A DNA stretch of 56,156 nucleotides from Tessaracoccus bendigoensis DSM 12906 (lineage in GTDB: Bacteria > Actinomycetota > Actinomycetes > Propionibacteriales > Propionibacteriaceae), in assembly GCF_900141915.1 (NCBI RefSeq), contig NZ_FQZG01000021.1, positions 1 through 56,156 of the forward strand, written 5' to 3'. Below the pieces are notes generated by a model. The model was given only the letters and a program-made list of their open reading frames with translations. It had not been told where the DNA came from and did not search any database. Positions 44,069 to 54,562 of the stretch are shown in pieces. Position numbers and translations under genes: made by a program. Positions within the stretch are counted from its first letter, which is position 1, and the number at the start of each line of letters is the position of its first letter.

Positions 44069-45012
44069 CCATCGACCCGATCTGGTGGTTGGTCGCCTCC
44101 GCGGCCCTGCTGCTCGTCGCCTGGCTGGTCCTCGGCGCCTCGTGGAAGGTGCTCCGGCTCTCGGCCTGGTGGGCGGTGGCGGCCGTGCTTGCACTCACCG
44201 GGCTCTCCAGCCTCCAGCCGGGCCGGAGCGCCGAGGAGGATTCCGAAGCACCGGCAGGCCTCGACGTGGTGATCGTGGTCGACCGGACCACCTCGATGGG
44301 CGCCGAGGACTATGACGGGAACCGCCCAAGGATGGAGGGGGTCGCCGCCGACCTCGCCGCCCTCGTGTCCGACCTGGGCCCGGCCCGTTTCGCGGTGATC
44401 ACCAGCGACAACGTGGCCACCGTCGCCGTGCCCTGGACCACCGACGCCAGAGCCGTCGTTTCGCTGGCCTCGACCCTAGGCTGGCGGGAGGAGAGCTTCG
44501 GGAACGGCTCCGACATTGCCGACGCCGCCCCCCTCGCCCAGGAGCTGCTCACCGCCTCCGCCTCCGCGCGTCCCGAGGCGCGCAGGCTGTTTCTCTACCT
44601 GGGCGACGGCGAACAGACCTCGCCCGATCCACCGGGATCGTTCGCCTCCATCCAGGATCAGCTCTCCGCGGCAATCGTGCTCGGCTACGGCACCGAGGAA
44701 GGTGGGCAGATGCGTCAGAGCCCCGACTCAGAGGACCTCGTCACCCGGAACGGAGCGGTGCAGCTTTCACACCTCGACGAAGAGAACCTGCGCACCATCG
44801 CCGAGCAGGTCGGCGGCGTCTACGAGCACCGCAGCGCACCTGGCGGCTTCTCCTCCAGTCTGCCGGCCCCGGCCCCTGCGGTGCTCGGCGATTCCGGCGG
44901 TGGCGCCTCCCTTGCCTGGGTTCCTGCCGCCGTGGCGCTCGTCCCCGTCTGCCTGGCGACCATCGACGCCGCCCGACGCTACCGCTCCGCCCGAAAGGAG
45001 GCCCGACAGTGA
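44065..45012 (+). CDS. VWA-domain membrane protein, BatB-like
   Basis: This 315-residue second VWA protein of the operon has N-terminal transmembrane helices (about 7-57), a VWA domain (about 72-255) with the metal motif DRTTSMG and the GNGSDIADAAP and LGDGEQ loops, then a Pro/Gly-rich spacer and a C-terminal helix (LAWVPAAVALVPVCLATID). It pairs with the upstream VWA protein as BatA/BatB pairs do. The ATG at 44065 overlaps the previous stop (ATGA). Confidence 0.9.
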   Translation: MTIDPIWWLVASAALLLVAWLVLGASWKVLRLSAWWAVAAVLALTGLSSLQPGRSAEEDSEAPAGLDVVIVVDRTTSMGAEDYDGNRPRMEGVAADLAALVSDLGPARFAVITSDNVATVAVPWTTDARAVVSLASTLGWREESFGNGSDIADAAPLAQELLTASASARPEARRLFLYLGDGEQTSPDPPGSFASIQDQLSAAIVLGYGTEEGGQMRQSPDSEDLVTRNGAVQLSHLDEENLRTIAEQVGGVYEHRSAPGGFSSSLPAPAPAVLGDSGGGASLAWVPAAVALVPVCLATIDAARRYRSARKEARQ

Positions 45013-45701
45013 GAACTGCCAGACAGGTGGCGGCCCGCCGCTGGCTGGCGGCCACGACCATTCCGGCGCTCCTGCTACTGGTGGCCGCCGCGTGGCTCGG
45101 CCTGCAACTCGGAGCCGTCCAGGTCGGCCTAAGGCAGAGCGCGGCCGAGGACCACGCTGCCGCGGCGGAGAGCTTCACTCTCGCCGAGCGCGTTTCCATC
45201 GTGGAACGCTGGGTCGCGCCGTTCGACCTGGGCACCGCACAGTACCGGCTGAGGCTTTGGGACGCGGCCGCGGGCAGTTTCGAACGCGCAGCAGAACTCG
45301 CCCCGTCGAGTGCCCAGTGCCGCATCCGGCTCAACTGGGCCTGGTCGCTTGAGGCCGCAGCCGATGCCCTCGCCACCGGGGACGATCCGATCGGTTCGGT
45401 CGCCCGGCTCCAACAGGCGCAGTTCATCCTCTCGGCCGCCCCGTGCGGCGCAGACGACGCCGCGGCAGGCGATGAAGCCGGTCGGAGCGGCGAGCTTGAG
45501 GGGCAGTGGAATCAGACCAGGCAGAGGATCGAGAGCAAGTCGGATTCGACCACCGTTCCCGAGGCACCTGACGAGCAGCAGGAGCAGCGCGACGAAACCG
45601 CCCAGCTGAACCAGCGCCAACTCCAGGCACAACAACAGCGCCAGCAGGCTCTCGATGAGCAGACCAGGAGCGATTCCTCCGATGGTGAGAAGAACTGGTG
45701 A
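45009..45701 (+). CDS. TPR-like, BatC-type membrane-anchored protein
   Basis: This 230-residue protein has an N-terminal signal-anchor (about 12-37), a helical domain with TPR-like spacing (LGTAQYRLRLWDAAAGSFER, then AELAPSSAQCRIRLNWAWSL), and a charged, Gln-rich C-terminal tail (about 190-225) that may form a coiled coil. Position and composition resemble the TPR proteins (BatC) that close BatABC operons. It is the last gene before riboswitch 3. No clear terminator is seen, so some transcription could run on. Confidence 0.8.
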   Translation: MRTARQVAARRWLAATTIPALLLLVAAAWLGLQLGAVQVGLRQSAAEDHAAAAESFTLAERVSIVERWVAPFDLGTAQYRLRLWDAAAGSFERAAELAPSSAQCRIRLNWAWSLEAAADALATGDDPIGSVARLQQAQFILSAAPCGADDAAAGDEAGRSGELEGQWNQTRQRIESKSDSTTVPEAPDEQQEQRDETAQLNQRQLQAQQQRQQALDEQTRSDSSDGEKNW

Positions 45702-45717
45702 CCAAGCCTTCGATGAG

Positions 45718-45830
45718 CCAGGTGTTAGGGTGATCGCGTCATTCTCGGGGAATCTGGTGAGAATCCAGCGCTGACCCGCAACCGTGACGGCCCTCTGGCC
45801 GGAGCCGGGAACCCGAACTGACCTTGTCCA
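45718..45830 (+). promoter_or_regulatory. Cobalamin riboswitch 3
   Basis: CGGGGAATCTGGTGAGAATC is followed by GCTGACCCGCAACCGTGA (45770-45787) and GAGCCGGGAACCC. A downstream hairpin (CATCCGT with ACGGATG, about 45837-45857) exposes GTGGAC (45845-45850), which is complementary to GTCCAC (45902-45907) next to the ribosome site. It controls barrel protein 2 and probably the second ECF set. Confidence 0.9.
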
Positions 45831-45913
45831 GTTACTCATCCGTCGTGGACTACGGATGAACCGGGCCTTCAGCCTGGCTCTCACAGTCCCGAGGCAGAAA
45901 GGTCCACCCACCC

Positions 45914-47599
45914 GTGTCTCCGAAACGCATCCTTATACCCCTTGTCACGGCGCTCGCCGTGCTGTTCGGCACGTTCCTCACCGCTGCCCCCGCCAAGGCC
46001 GACACCCTCATCTCAGATCAGCAGTCCATCACCCGGGCCGCAACCTGGATCGCGGGCGAGTGGGACGCCGGCCGCTACAGCCGCACCGACGCCGGGCTTC
46101 TGGCCGACGGCGTGATGGCGCTCTCGTCGGCGGGTTCCCACCACGGCACCATCGACCAGATGCTCACCACCCTCAGGCAGATCGGCCCCGCCTACGTCAC
46201 CAGCCAGGGTGGCCAGGGGCTCGCCAAACTTATCCTGACCGCCGACATGGCAGGGGTCGCCGACCCGGCCCACTTCCTCGGCACCGGGCGCGACCTGGCC
46301 ACCGAACTCATCGCACTCATCGAGGCCCGCAACGTCCCCCAGGCATGGGGCGGCTACCTCTCAGTCATCGCGCTGGCCCGCATCGACCGGCTCGACGAAG
46401 TCAGCGCAGCCGGGATGGACTACCTGATGAGCCGGATGTTCGTCAGTGGTGACGGGGGCTTCGGCTGGGCGTCCGGCCAGGCCAAGGGCGATCCCGACTA
46501 CACGGGCGTCGGGGTCTCGGCCATGCTGCTGCTCACCCGCTCGAACCAGGTCTCATCCACCGTAAAGGTACAGGCGCAGTCCCGGCTCGACGGGGCCAAG
46601 GCGTGGGCCGCCAACCCGGCAAACCGTCGCACCGACGCCCAGGGTGACCACTTCTGGATCGCCAGCCCTAACGGGACCGACGGGGCATCGTCAAACTCCA
46701 CCGGAATCCTCGCCTCCGCGCTCAACGAGGCGGGCGTCAGCACCGAATCTCCGCGACGGGCCATGAAACGGGAACAGGCCGCGACCAGGTCCCAGTCCGC
46801 CTGGTCCGCGACACGCATGGGCAGCAAAGACGATCTGCGAGCCACGGTGCAGGCCATCTTCGCCGTCACCGGCACCGGCTATGCGACCGCCAAGCTGCGT
46901 CCGGCCGTCAAGGTGACCCGGATCACCCTCCCGGCGACGCTGGCCGTCACTGCGGGCAGGTCGCAAGCGCTCACCGCCACCGTGACCCCCGCCAACGCCA
47001 CCGACAAGAGCCTGACCTGGGCCACCAGCGACGCCGCCGTCGCCACCGTCAACACCAACGGCACCGTCACCGGCGTGAAAGCAGGGACGGCGACCGTCAC
47101 CGCCACCGCGGCCGACGGTTCGGGTGTGCGTGCCTCCACCAGGGTCACCGTCGCGAAGGCCGCGGAGCCGTTCGACGTCTACACCACCCCCGGCACGCAC
47201 AATTACAACGGTCGCCTCTGGCGCACCACGTGTGAGAAGTACTCGGTCACCGAGCGTTGCCGCACCGAAATCCAGGCGACCACCGTCTCGCAGGTAAACG
47301 GACGGTTCGTGCAGTCGACCGGCTGGGCCTTCAACAACCTGACCTACAAGGCATCGGCCCGTTCGGCCTGGACCACCAACCCGCTCGGCGGGTATGGCAA
47401 GCGGGGTGCGAAGATCAGCTGGACTGCGTCCGACGGCCGCACGTGGCGCACCGAATGCGACACGGCCCTGACCGGAGCCAACGGCTGCCGCAGCTTCGCC
47501 ACCGCCCGAATCATCGAGTCCTACACCACCTCCAACGGCAGTCGTGCCTTCAGGTGGACGACCAAGGAGATCTTCAACAACATGGTGCGCTTCAACTGA
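45914..47599 (+). CDS. Secreted transcobalamin-like barrel protein 2
   Basis: This 561-residue exported protein is built like the one at 33121. It has a signal peptide (1 to about 30, ending APAKADT), an all-helical barrel domain (about 31-330) with repeats such as GDGGFGWASG, DYTGVGVSAMLLL, NSTGILASALNEAG and LRATVQAIFAVTGTGY, and a BIG2 Ig-like domain (about 333-412, LTWATSDAAVATVNTNGTV). The paired-Cys module (418-561) follows, with CEKYSVTERC and CDTALTGANGC. The barrel repeats resemble transcobalamin/intrinsic factor, and the riboswitch ties the gene to corrinoid supply. The GTG start follows AAAGG. The Pro-Thr linker seen in copy 1 is replaced by BIG2. Confidence 0.82.
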   Translation: MSPKRILIPLVTALAVLFGTFLTAAPAKADTLISDQQSITRAATWIAGEWDAGRYSRTDAGLLADGVMALSSAGSHHGTIDQMLTTLRQIGPAYVTSQGGQGLAKLILTADMAGVADPAHFLGTGRDLATELIALIEARNVPQAWGGYLSVIALARIDRLDEVSAAGMDYLMSRMFVSGDGGFGWASGQAKGDPDYTGVGVSAMLLLTRSNQVSSTVKVQAQSRLDGAKAWAANPANRRTDAQGDHFWIASPNGTDGASSNSTGILASALNEAGVSTESPRRAMKREQAATRSQSAWSATRMGSKDDLRATVQAIFAVTGTGYATAKLRPAVKVTRITLPATLAVTAGRSQALTATVTPANATDKSLTWATSDAAVATVNTNGTVTGVKAGTATVTATAADGSGVRASTRVTVAKAAEPFDVYTTPGTHNYNGRLWRTTCEKYSVTERCRTEIQATTVSQVNGRFVQSTGWAFNNLTYKASARSAWTTNPLGGYGKRGAKISWTASDGRTWRTECDTALTGANGCRSFATARIIESYTTSNGSRAFRWTTKEIFNNMVRFN

Positions 47600-47610
47600 T
47601 GCACCGGCTC

Positions 47611-47639
47611 GCGGTGGGCACCGAACCGGTGCCCACCGC
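47611..47639 (+). terminator. Hairpin after barrel protein 2
   Basis: A perfect 12-bp stem (47611-47622 with 47628-47639) is followed by TTATTCTT. It lies between barrel protein 2 and the second ECF set, so it may attenuate rather than stop transcription. Confidence 0.75.
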
Positions 47640-47673
47640 TTATTCTTGGCAGGTTCTGTAAAGGAGAATCGGT

Positions 47674-48330
47674 ATGCGCAAAGTGCTCGCCCTCATCACC
47701 TTCACCCTCATGGCCTTCGTCGGCCTCGGTGCCGCGCCATCCCAGGCCGACGACGTCGACAACGAGATCGGCACCTGCCTGGCCCAGGGGCAGGTGTGGC
47801 TCCTCGTGGTCACCGAAGAGGGCGAGCCCCTCGCCAACCAGTGCGTCGGCAATCCCCCGAGCGGGGAGCAGGCGCTGGCCGACGGTGGAATCAGGATGCA
47901 GTTCGGCAAGGGCCGCATGATCTGCTCCATGTCGGATCATCCCGAGACGTGCCCCGCAACCTTCGACGGCTCCTACTGGGCCTACTTCCAGGGTGCGCCC
48001 GGGCAGGAGTACACCTACTCGGAGTTGGGACCGCAGGCCTCCAAGCCTGAGGGCGGCGCCATCGAGGCCTGGTGTTTCGCGACCGCCGAGGCCAAGGAGT
48101 GCACCCCCCCTCAACTGAACATCGTGCAGGGTGGCCAGCAGGTGGCCCCGCCCACCGGCACGACCGTCACCGACCTTCCAGTCACGCAGAATGCTGCAGT
48201 CAGCATTCCAGGCGGGACCCCCTGGGCCCTGATCACCACAGGCGTGGCGGTCGTCCTGGTCGTCACCGCCCTCGTCGTCGTGCAGCGCAGGCGCCGCTCC
48301 GCCGGCCCGAAGGCCACGGGCGGCCGCTGA
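47674..48330 (+). CDS. Secreted membrane-anchored accessory protein
   Basis: This 218-residue protein has a signal peptide (1 to about 26, ending PSQADD), an extracytoplasmic domain with six cysteines, and an aromatic block, GSYWAYFQGAPGQEYTYSEL then a Gly-Ala run and WCF, that recalls the aromatic end of DUF4430-like domains. The C-terminal transmembrane helix (WALITTGVAVVLVVTALVVV) has a basic tail. It precedes the T component by 3 bp, as a secreted protein also does in copy 1, so a receptor or adaptor role in the same uptake complex is likely. The ribosome site AAAGGAG is strong. Confidence 0.8.
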   Translation: MRKVLALITFTLMAFVGLGAAPSQADDVDNEIGTCLAQGQVWLLVVTEEGEPLANQCVGNPPSGEQALADGGIRMQFGKGRMICSMSDHPETCPATFDGSYWAYFQGAPGQEYTYSELGPQASKPEGGAIEAWCFATAEAKECTPPQLNIVQGGQQVAPPTGTTVTDLPVTQNAAVSIPGGTPWALITTGVAVVLVVTALVVVQRRRRSAGPKATGGR

Positions 48331-48333
48331 GCC

Positions 48334-49497
48334 GTGCCCCGTCTGGTTCCGCGCGTCGCCCAGGCCGACCCGGCCGTCCCACACGAGTGGGAACACCGGC
48401 CGGTGCGTCAACTCCACCCTTGGGCGTGGTGGGGGTGGGCCATCTGCGCGAGCGCCGCCGTCAGCCTCACCACCAACCCGATCGTGATCGCCCTGATCGC
48501 CGCCTCCGTCGTGGTGGTGGTGCTGCTGCGTCGCACCGACGCGCCCTGGGCGCGTTCCCTCAAGGTCTACCTGTTCCTGGCGCTGGTGATCGTGGTGATG
48601 AGGCTGTTCTTCCAGATCGTCATCGGAGGAGTACGCACCGGCACCGTGCTTTTCACCCTGCCGTCGGTCGAGTTGCCCGCCTGGGCGGCCGGGATCACTC
48701 TGGGTGGCCCAGTCACGCTCGACGGGCTGGCGGTCGCCCTGTTCGACGCCGTCCGGATAGCCGTCATGCTGCTGTGCGTTGGTGCCGCGAACTCGCTGGC
48801 CAACCCGCGCACCGCCTTGAAGTCGGTGCCGGCCGCGCTGCGTGACATCTCGACCGCCGTGGTGATCGCGCTGGCCCTGATACCGCAGATGATCGCCTCG
48901 ATCCACCGCGTGCGGCGCGGGCAACGGTTGCGCGGTGGGCGGCGTCGGGGCCTCAGCGCCCTGCCTGGCACCGTGCTGCCGGTCATCGAGGACGCCGTCG
49001 AGGCTTCGTTGCAGCTTGCCACCTCCATGGAGGCACGGGGGTACGGTCGCACCCGCACAACGGGCGAGCAGCGGCGTGGCCGTCGGCAGTTGCTCGGCGC
49101 GCTGTTGGCAGTCCTGTTCGGCACCTACGTGCTGCTCGCGGTCCCAGGGACGACACCGGGCTGGTTAGGGTTGAGCACCGCAGCCTGGCTGGCCGTCGTC
49201 CTGATCGGGTCTGCGGTGGCGCTCGCGGTCTGGGGGCTTCGCGTCTCGGGTCGACAGCTGGGCGTGACGCGCTACCGCCCCGCACCGTGGGGGTCGCCGG
49301 AGAATGTGACCGTCGCATGCGGCGGAGTCGCACTCCTGGTCATCTTGTGGCTGATCTCCAGCCTCGGGGTTCCCGGTGAGATGAACTCGATGCAGACGCC
49401 AGTGCGCTGGCCGACGCTCCCCCCGCTCGCCGTCGTCGCCGCACTCGCGCTGGTCGTCCCCGGCTTCACCACCCCAGCCCCCAGGAAGTCGCCATGA
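48334..49497 (+). CDS. ECF transporter T component, copy 2
   Basis: This 387-residue CbiQ/EcfT-type membrane protein has about seven hydrophobic segments and both cytoplasmic coupling motifs intact: IHRVRRGQRLRGG and LATSMEARGYGRTR. These Ala-Arg-Gly elements contact the two ATPase domains in known ECF transporters. An extended N-terminus and three C-terminal helices make it longer than minimal EcfT proteins. The GTG start is 3 bp after the previous stop, and the next gene overlaps by four bases. Confidence 0.9.
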   Translation: MPRLVPRVAQADPAVPHEWEHRPVRQLHPWAWWGWAICASAAVSLTTNPIVIALIAASVVVVVLLRRTDAPWARSLKVYLFLALVIVVMRLFFQIVIGGVRTGTVLFTLPSVELPAWAAGITLGGPVTLDGLAVALFDAVRIAVMLLCVGAANSLANPRTALKSVPAALRDISTAVVIALALIPQMIASIHRVRRGQRLRGGRRRGLSALPGTVLPVIEDAVEASLQLATSMEARGYGRTRTTGEQRRGRRQLLGALLAVLFGTYVLLAVPGTTPGWLGLSTAAWLAVVLIGSAVALAVWGLRVSGRQLGVTRYRPAPWGSPENVTVACGGVALLVILWLISSLGVPGEMNSMQTPVRWPTLPPLAVVAALALVVPGFTTPAPRKSP

Positions 49498-51116
49498 TCG
49501 AGTTCGACCACGTGTCCATCACCCAGCCCGAGGCAACCAGCCCGGTGCTCTCCGACGTGACCGGCACCATCCGGGAGTCGGACCTCTGCGTCGTCGTCGG
49601 CCGCACGGGCACGGGAAAGTCGACGCTGCTCGGCTGCATCAACGCTCTGGTCCCGATGACCACGGGCGCCACGATGGCCGGTCGGGTGCGGATCGGCGGC
49701 GTGGACGTCACCGGCCGTCGCCCCCGGGAACTGGCCGACCTGGTCGGCTACGTCGGCCAGAACCCGCTCTCAGGTTTCTGCACCGACGTCGTCGAAGATG
49801 AGGTCGCCTACGGGATGGAGCAACTGGGCCTCGATCCCGTCACCATGCGCAAGAGGGTCGAGGAGACGCTCGATCTGATGGGCATCGCCGATCTGCGTCG
49901 CCGCGCACTCGTCGAGTTGTCCGGTGGGCAGCAGCAGCGGGTCGCGATCGCCGCGGTGCTGGCAGCCCAACCTCGGGTGCTGGTGCTGGATGAGCCGACG
50001 TCGGCGCTCGACCCCACCGCCGCGCAGGACGTGCTCGCGGCGATCACGACGCTGGTCCACGACGTCGGCCTCACCGTGGTGCTGGCCGAGCACCGACTTG
50101 AGCGGGTGATGCACGCCGCCGATTCGGCGATCTGGCTGCCTGGCGACGCCCGGGCGGTGTTCGGGCCCACCGCAGAGATCCTCGGCATCGCCGACGTGAA
50201 GCCCCCACTCACCCAGATCTCGGAGGCACTCGGCTGGCCGAAGGTCGAGACGAGCGTGCGCGATGCGCGACGCAAAGTGGCCACCGAAGGGCCACACCTC
50301 GACCTCCCCAACCTGCCGGTGCTGGCGGTGTCCTGGCGGGCCGAAGGACTCACCCCGGTGTTGACCGCCGGCGATCTGGCTGTCCACTACGGCGACCTCA
50401 GGGCCGTCGAGGTTGACCTTGAGCTGCACGCGGGCAGCATCGTCGCGTTGATGGGGCGCAACGGGTCCGGGAAGTCGTCGTTGATGTGGGCGTTGCAGGG
50501 CGCGGTCGCCAGCACCGGGCGACTCGCCGTCAGGGATGTCGACCCGCGCACCGCCTCCGACTCGGAGGCACGCCGCCTCGTCAGCCTGGTTCCCCAGTCC
50601 CCCGCCGACCTGCTCTACCTGCCGACCGTCGGCGAGGAACTGCACCAGGCGGACCGGGAATCGGAAGCGGCGCCCGGCACCACCAGGTCGATCCTGGCCA
50701 CCCTCGGCGTCGATCTGCCGGATGACCGGAACCCGCGCGACCTGTCCGAAGGTCAGCGCCTCGCGCTCGTGCTAGCCATCCAACTGGCGGCCTCCCCGGC
50801 CGTGATCTGTCTCGATGAGCCGACCCGTGGCCTCGACTATCAGATGAAGGCCGAGCTGACCGGCATCGTCAGGCGGCTCGCCGAGCAGGGTGCCTGCGTC
50901 GTCATCTCAACCCACGACGTCGAGTTCGCGGCACAGACGACCGAGCGGTGCATCGTCCTGGCGGAAGGCGAGGTCGTCGCCGACGGACCGACCCGGACGG
51001 TGTGCTGTGCCTCCCCCAGTAACTCGCCACAGGTCGCCAAGGTGTTCTATCCGCACGACGTGCTGACGGTGGCGGAGGTCAAGAAGGCACTGGCTTTGCA
51101 GGCGGTCAGGCCGTGA
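49494..51116 (+). CDS. Fused ECF ATPase A-A', copy 2, intact
   Basis: This 540-residue protein holds two complete ABC ATPase domains. Domain 1 has Walker A GRTGTGKST, signature ELSGGQQQRVAIAAVL, Walker B VLVLDEPTSALD and switch AEHRLERV. Domain 2 has GRNGSGKSS, signature DLSEGQRLALVL, Walker B CLDEPTRGLD and switch STHDVEF. It energises the flanking T and S components. It is the clear functional counterpart of the degenerate protein at 38541-39938 and could in principle serve both transporter sets. Confidence 0.95.
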   Translation: MIEFDHVSITQPEATSPVLSDVTGTIRESDLCVVVGRTGTGKSTLLGCINALVPMTTGATMAGRVRIGGVDVTGRRPRELADLVGYVGQNPLSGFCTDVVEDEVAYGMEQLGLDPVTMRKRVEETLDLMGIADLRRRALVELSGGQQQRVAIAAVLAAQPRVLVLDEPTSALDPTAAQDVLAAITTLVHDVGLTVVLAEHRLERVMHAADSAIWLPGDARAVFGPTAEILGIADVKPPLTQISEALGWPKVETSVRDARRKVATEGPHLDLPNLPVLAVSWRAEGLTPVLTAGDLAVHYGDLRAVEVDLELHAGSIVALMGRNGSGKSSLMWALQGAVASTGRLAVRDVDPRTASDSEARRLVSLVPQSPADLLYLPTVGEELHQADRESEAAPGTTRSILATLGVDLPDDRNPRDLSEGQRLALVLAIQLAASPAVICLDEPTRGLDYQMKAELTGIVRRLAEQGACVVISTHDVEFAAQTTERCIVLAEGEVVADGPTRTVCCASPSNSPQVAKVFYPHDVLTVAEVKKALALQAVRP

Positions 51117-51886
51117 ACAACGGTCGACCCGACCGGGTCTCAGTTGCGATGCTGACGATTGCCGGGCTCGCAGGCCTGCTCGCCTTCATCTGGCCACTGA
51201 TCGTCGCGCCCGCTGCGACGCTGGACGGCAACAGCCAGTCTCCGTTCATCTTCGCGGTGTTGCTTCCTGTGCTCCTCGGTATCGTCGTGTCCGAACTGAG
51301 CCGCGGCACCATCGACGTCAAATCCCTGGCGATGCTCGGGGTTCTGTCCGCGCTCGGCGCGCTGGCCAGGCCGTTGGGCGCGGGGACCGCCGGCATCGAG
51401 TTTGTGTTCGTGCCGCTGATCCTCGGTGGACGGGTGTTCGGCCCGACCTTCGGGTTCCTGCTGGGCAGCACCACGTTGTTCACCTCGGCCCTACTCACGG
51501 GCGGGGTGGGCCCTTGGCTTCCCTATCAGCTCCTGGCGGCGTCCTTCGTCGCAATGGGGGCCGGGTTCCTGCCACGGGCGACCGGCTGGGCCGAGATCGC
51601 GGTGCTCAGCTGCTATGCGGGGGTCTCCACGATCTTGTACGGAAGCCTGGTCGACCTGTCCTTCTGGCCGTTCAACCTGGGCCTGGCCACGGATCTGAGC
51701 TACGTGGCGGGCGCCCCGTTCCTTGAAAATCTGCACCGCTTCGTGCTGTTCAGCCTGGCCACTGGGATGGGCTGGAACCTTGGCCGGGCACTGACCACCA
51801 TCTTGACCCTGTGCGTCATCGGGCTGCCGATGCTGCGGATCCTGCGCCGCGCGAACCGTCGCGGAAACTTCACAGAGGCGGCCTGA
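51113..51886 (+). CDS. ECF transporter S component, copy 2 (CbrT-like)
   Basis: This 257-residue membrane protein has about six helices. The segment GALARPLGAGTAGIEFVFVP followed by LILGGRVFGPTFGFLLGSTT is characteristic of CbrT-type S components, the group that includes a characterised vitamin B12 ECF importer in lactobacilli. The C-terminus is soluble and basic. It is the last gene of the riboswitch-3 region, with a GTG start overlapping the ATPase stop. Substrate assignment to cobalamin or cobinamide rests on family and regulation. Confidence 0.88.
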   Translation: MNNGRPDRVSVAMLTIAGLAGLLAFIWPLIVAPAATLDGNSQSPFIFAVLLPVLLGIVVSELSRGTIDVKSLAMLGVLSALGALARPLGAGTAGIEFVFVPLILGGRVFGPTFGFLLGSTTLFTSALLTGGVGPWLPYQLLAASFVAMGAGFLPRATGWAEIAVLSCYAGVSTILYGSLVDLSFWPFNLGLATDLSYVAGAPFLENLHRFVLFSLATGMGWNLGRALTTILTLCVIGLPMLRILRRANRRGNFTEAA

Positions 51887-51892
51887 GCCCGC

Positions 51893-52375
51893 TCAGAGGA
51901 CGCTCACCTGCCACCCTGTGTTGTGGCCGCCGTCGTAGGGCAGCAGAGCGTGGAACTGGCCGATCGTCTCGTCGAACACGAGGGGCAGGAAGTGACGGTC
52001 GCCGTCCCACATCGGCAGTTCCATCATGGTGGTGACGTCGTGCCATGCGAGGGTCCCCTCGTCGTTGGATGCCGGGACGTCGCCTGTGAAGGCCGTGACA
52101 AGGAAAACGAAACCGAACACGTCTCGGCCGTTGAACCCTGGCCAGGAGAGCGTGCCTCGCATGGTGAGCGCGGTCGCCTCGATGCCAGCCTCCTCGCGCA
52201 ATTCGCGACGGATGGCGGCCACCACGTCCTCGTCGCGCTCGACCTTGCCGCCGAGACCGTTGTACTTGCCCAGCTGTTCGTCTGAGTCGCGGGCGATGCG
52301 ATGCACGAGCAGGACCTTCGAACGGTCGGGTGAGGTGACGTAGGCCAGCGTGGTGAGTTCGGGCGCGTAGGGCAT
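51893..52375 (-). CDS. Nudix hydrolase, MutT/NudA-like
   Basis: This 160-residue protein has the full Nudix box GGKVERDEDVVAAIRRELREEAGIE, with metal-binding glutamates in REREE-type spacing. The rest (VLLVHRIARDSDEQLGKYNG and WHDVTTMMELPMWDGDRHF) resembles 8-oxo-dGTP diphosphatases that also act on other nucleotides. It is convergent with the ECF S gene, with 6 bp between stop codons and no evident terminator. A TACTAT box lies a few bases before the ATG, which suggests a very short leader. Confidence 0.92.
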   Translation of the reverse strand: MPYAPELTTLAYVTSPDRSKVLLVHRIARDSDEQLGKYNGLGGKVERDEDVVAAIRRELREEAGIEATALTMRGTLSWPGFNGRDVFGFVFLVTAFTGDVPASNDEGTLAWHDVTTMMELPMWDGDRHFLPLVFDETIGQFHALLPYDGGHNTGWQVSVL

Positions 52376-52443
52376 GCCCAGACGATAGTACGCGGGCGCC
52401 GCTGCCCTTCCGCTGATGTGGACTTCCTTGGCTGGAACTGGTC

Positions 52444-52473
52444 GACGGCCCGGGGCACCTGCCCCGGGCCGTC
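52444..52473 (-). terminator. Hairpin downstream of the sigma-PDZ gene
   Basis: A perfect 14-bp inverted repeat (52444-52457 with 52460-52473) lies in the 253-bp gap between the Nudix and sigma genes. It probably ends the minus-strand sigma transcript. Nothing else is seen in that gap. Confidence 0.65.
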
Positions 52474-52628
52474 ACGGCGACTCTCCTCTTGAGTGCCTTT
52501 GCCTCGCTGATCCCCCAATTGCATCTACGTTGCCAAGGTCACCTGACTAAACAGACACGGCACCTGACGGAATGTGACGCGACCGACGAGAAATTTCCAG
52601 AATTTCTTTTTCTCATCCCTATCAGGCG

Positions 52629-54467
<1,839 letters not shown>

Positions 54468-54562
54468 TGCACACTCCCTTGTTCCCCTGGGGAATCAATC
54501 AGTCCCATGATAGACCGACACACCGTCCACCCCGACCACAGGACGTACGCCGCGTGGGCCAC

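Noticed and set aside
40791-45701. Cobaltochelatase CobS/CobT
   Set aside because: The AAA+ is a MoxR with DUF58 and Bat-type membrane VWA partners; there is no CobN and the VWA proteins are membrane-anchored.
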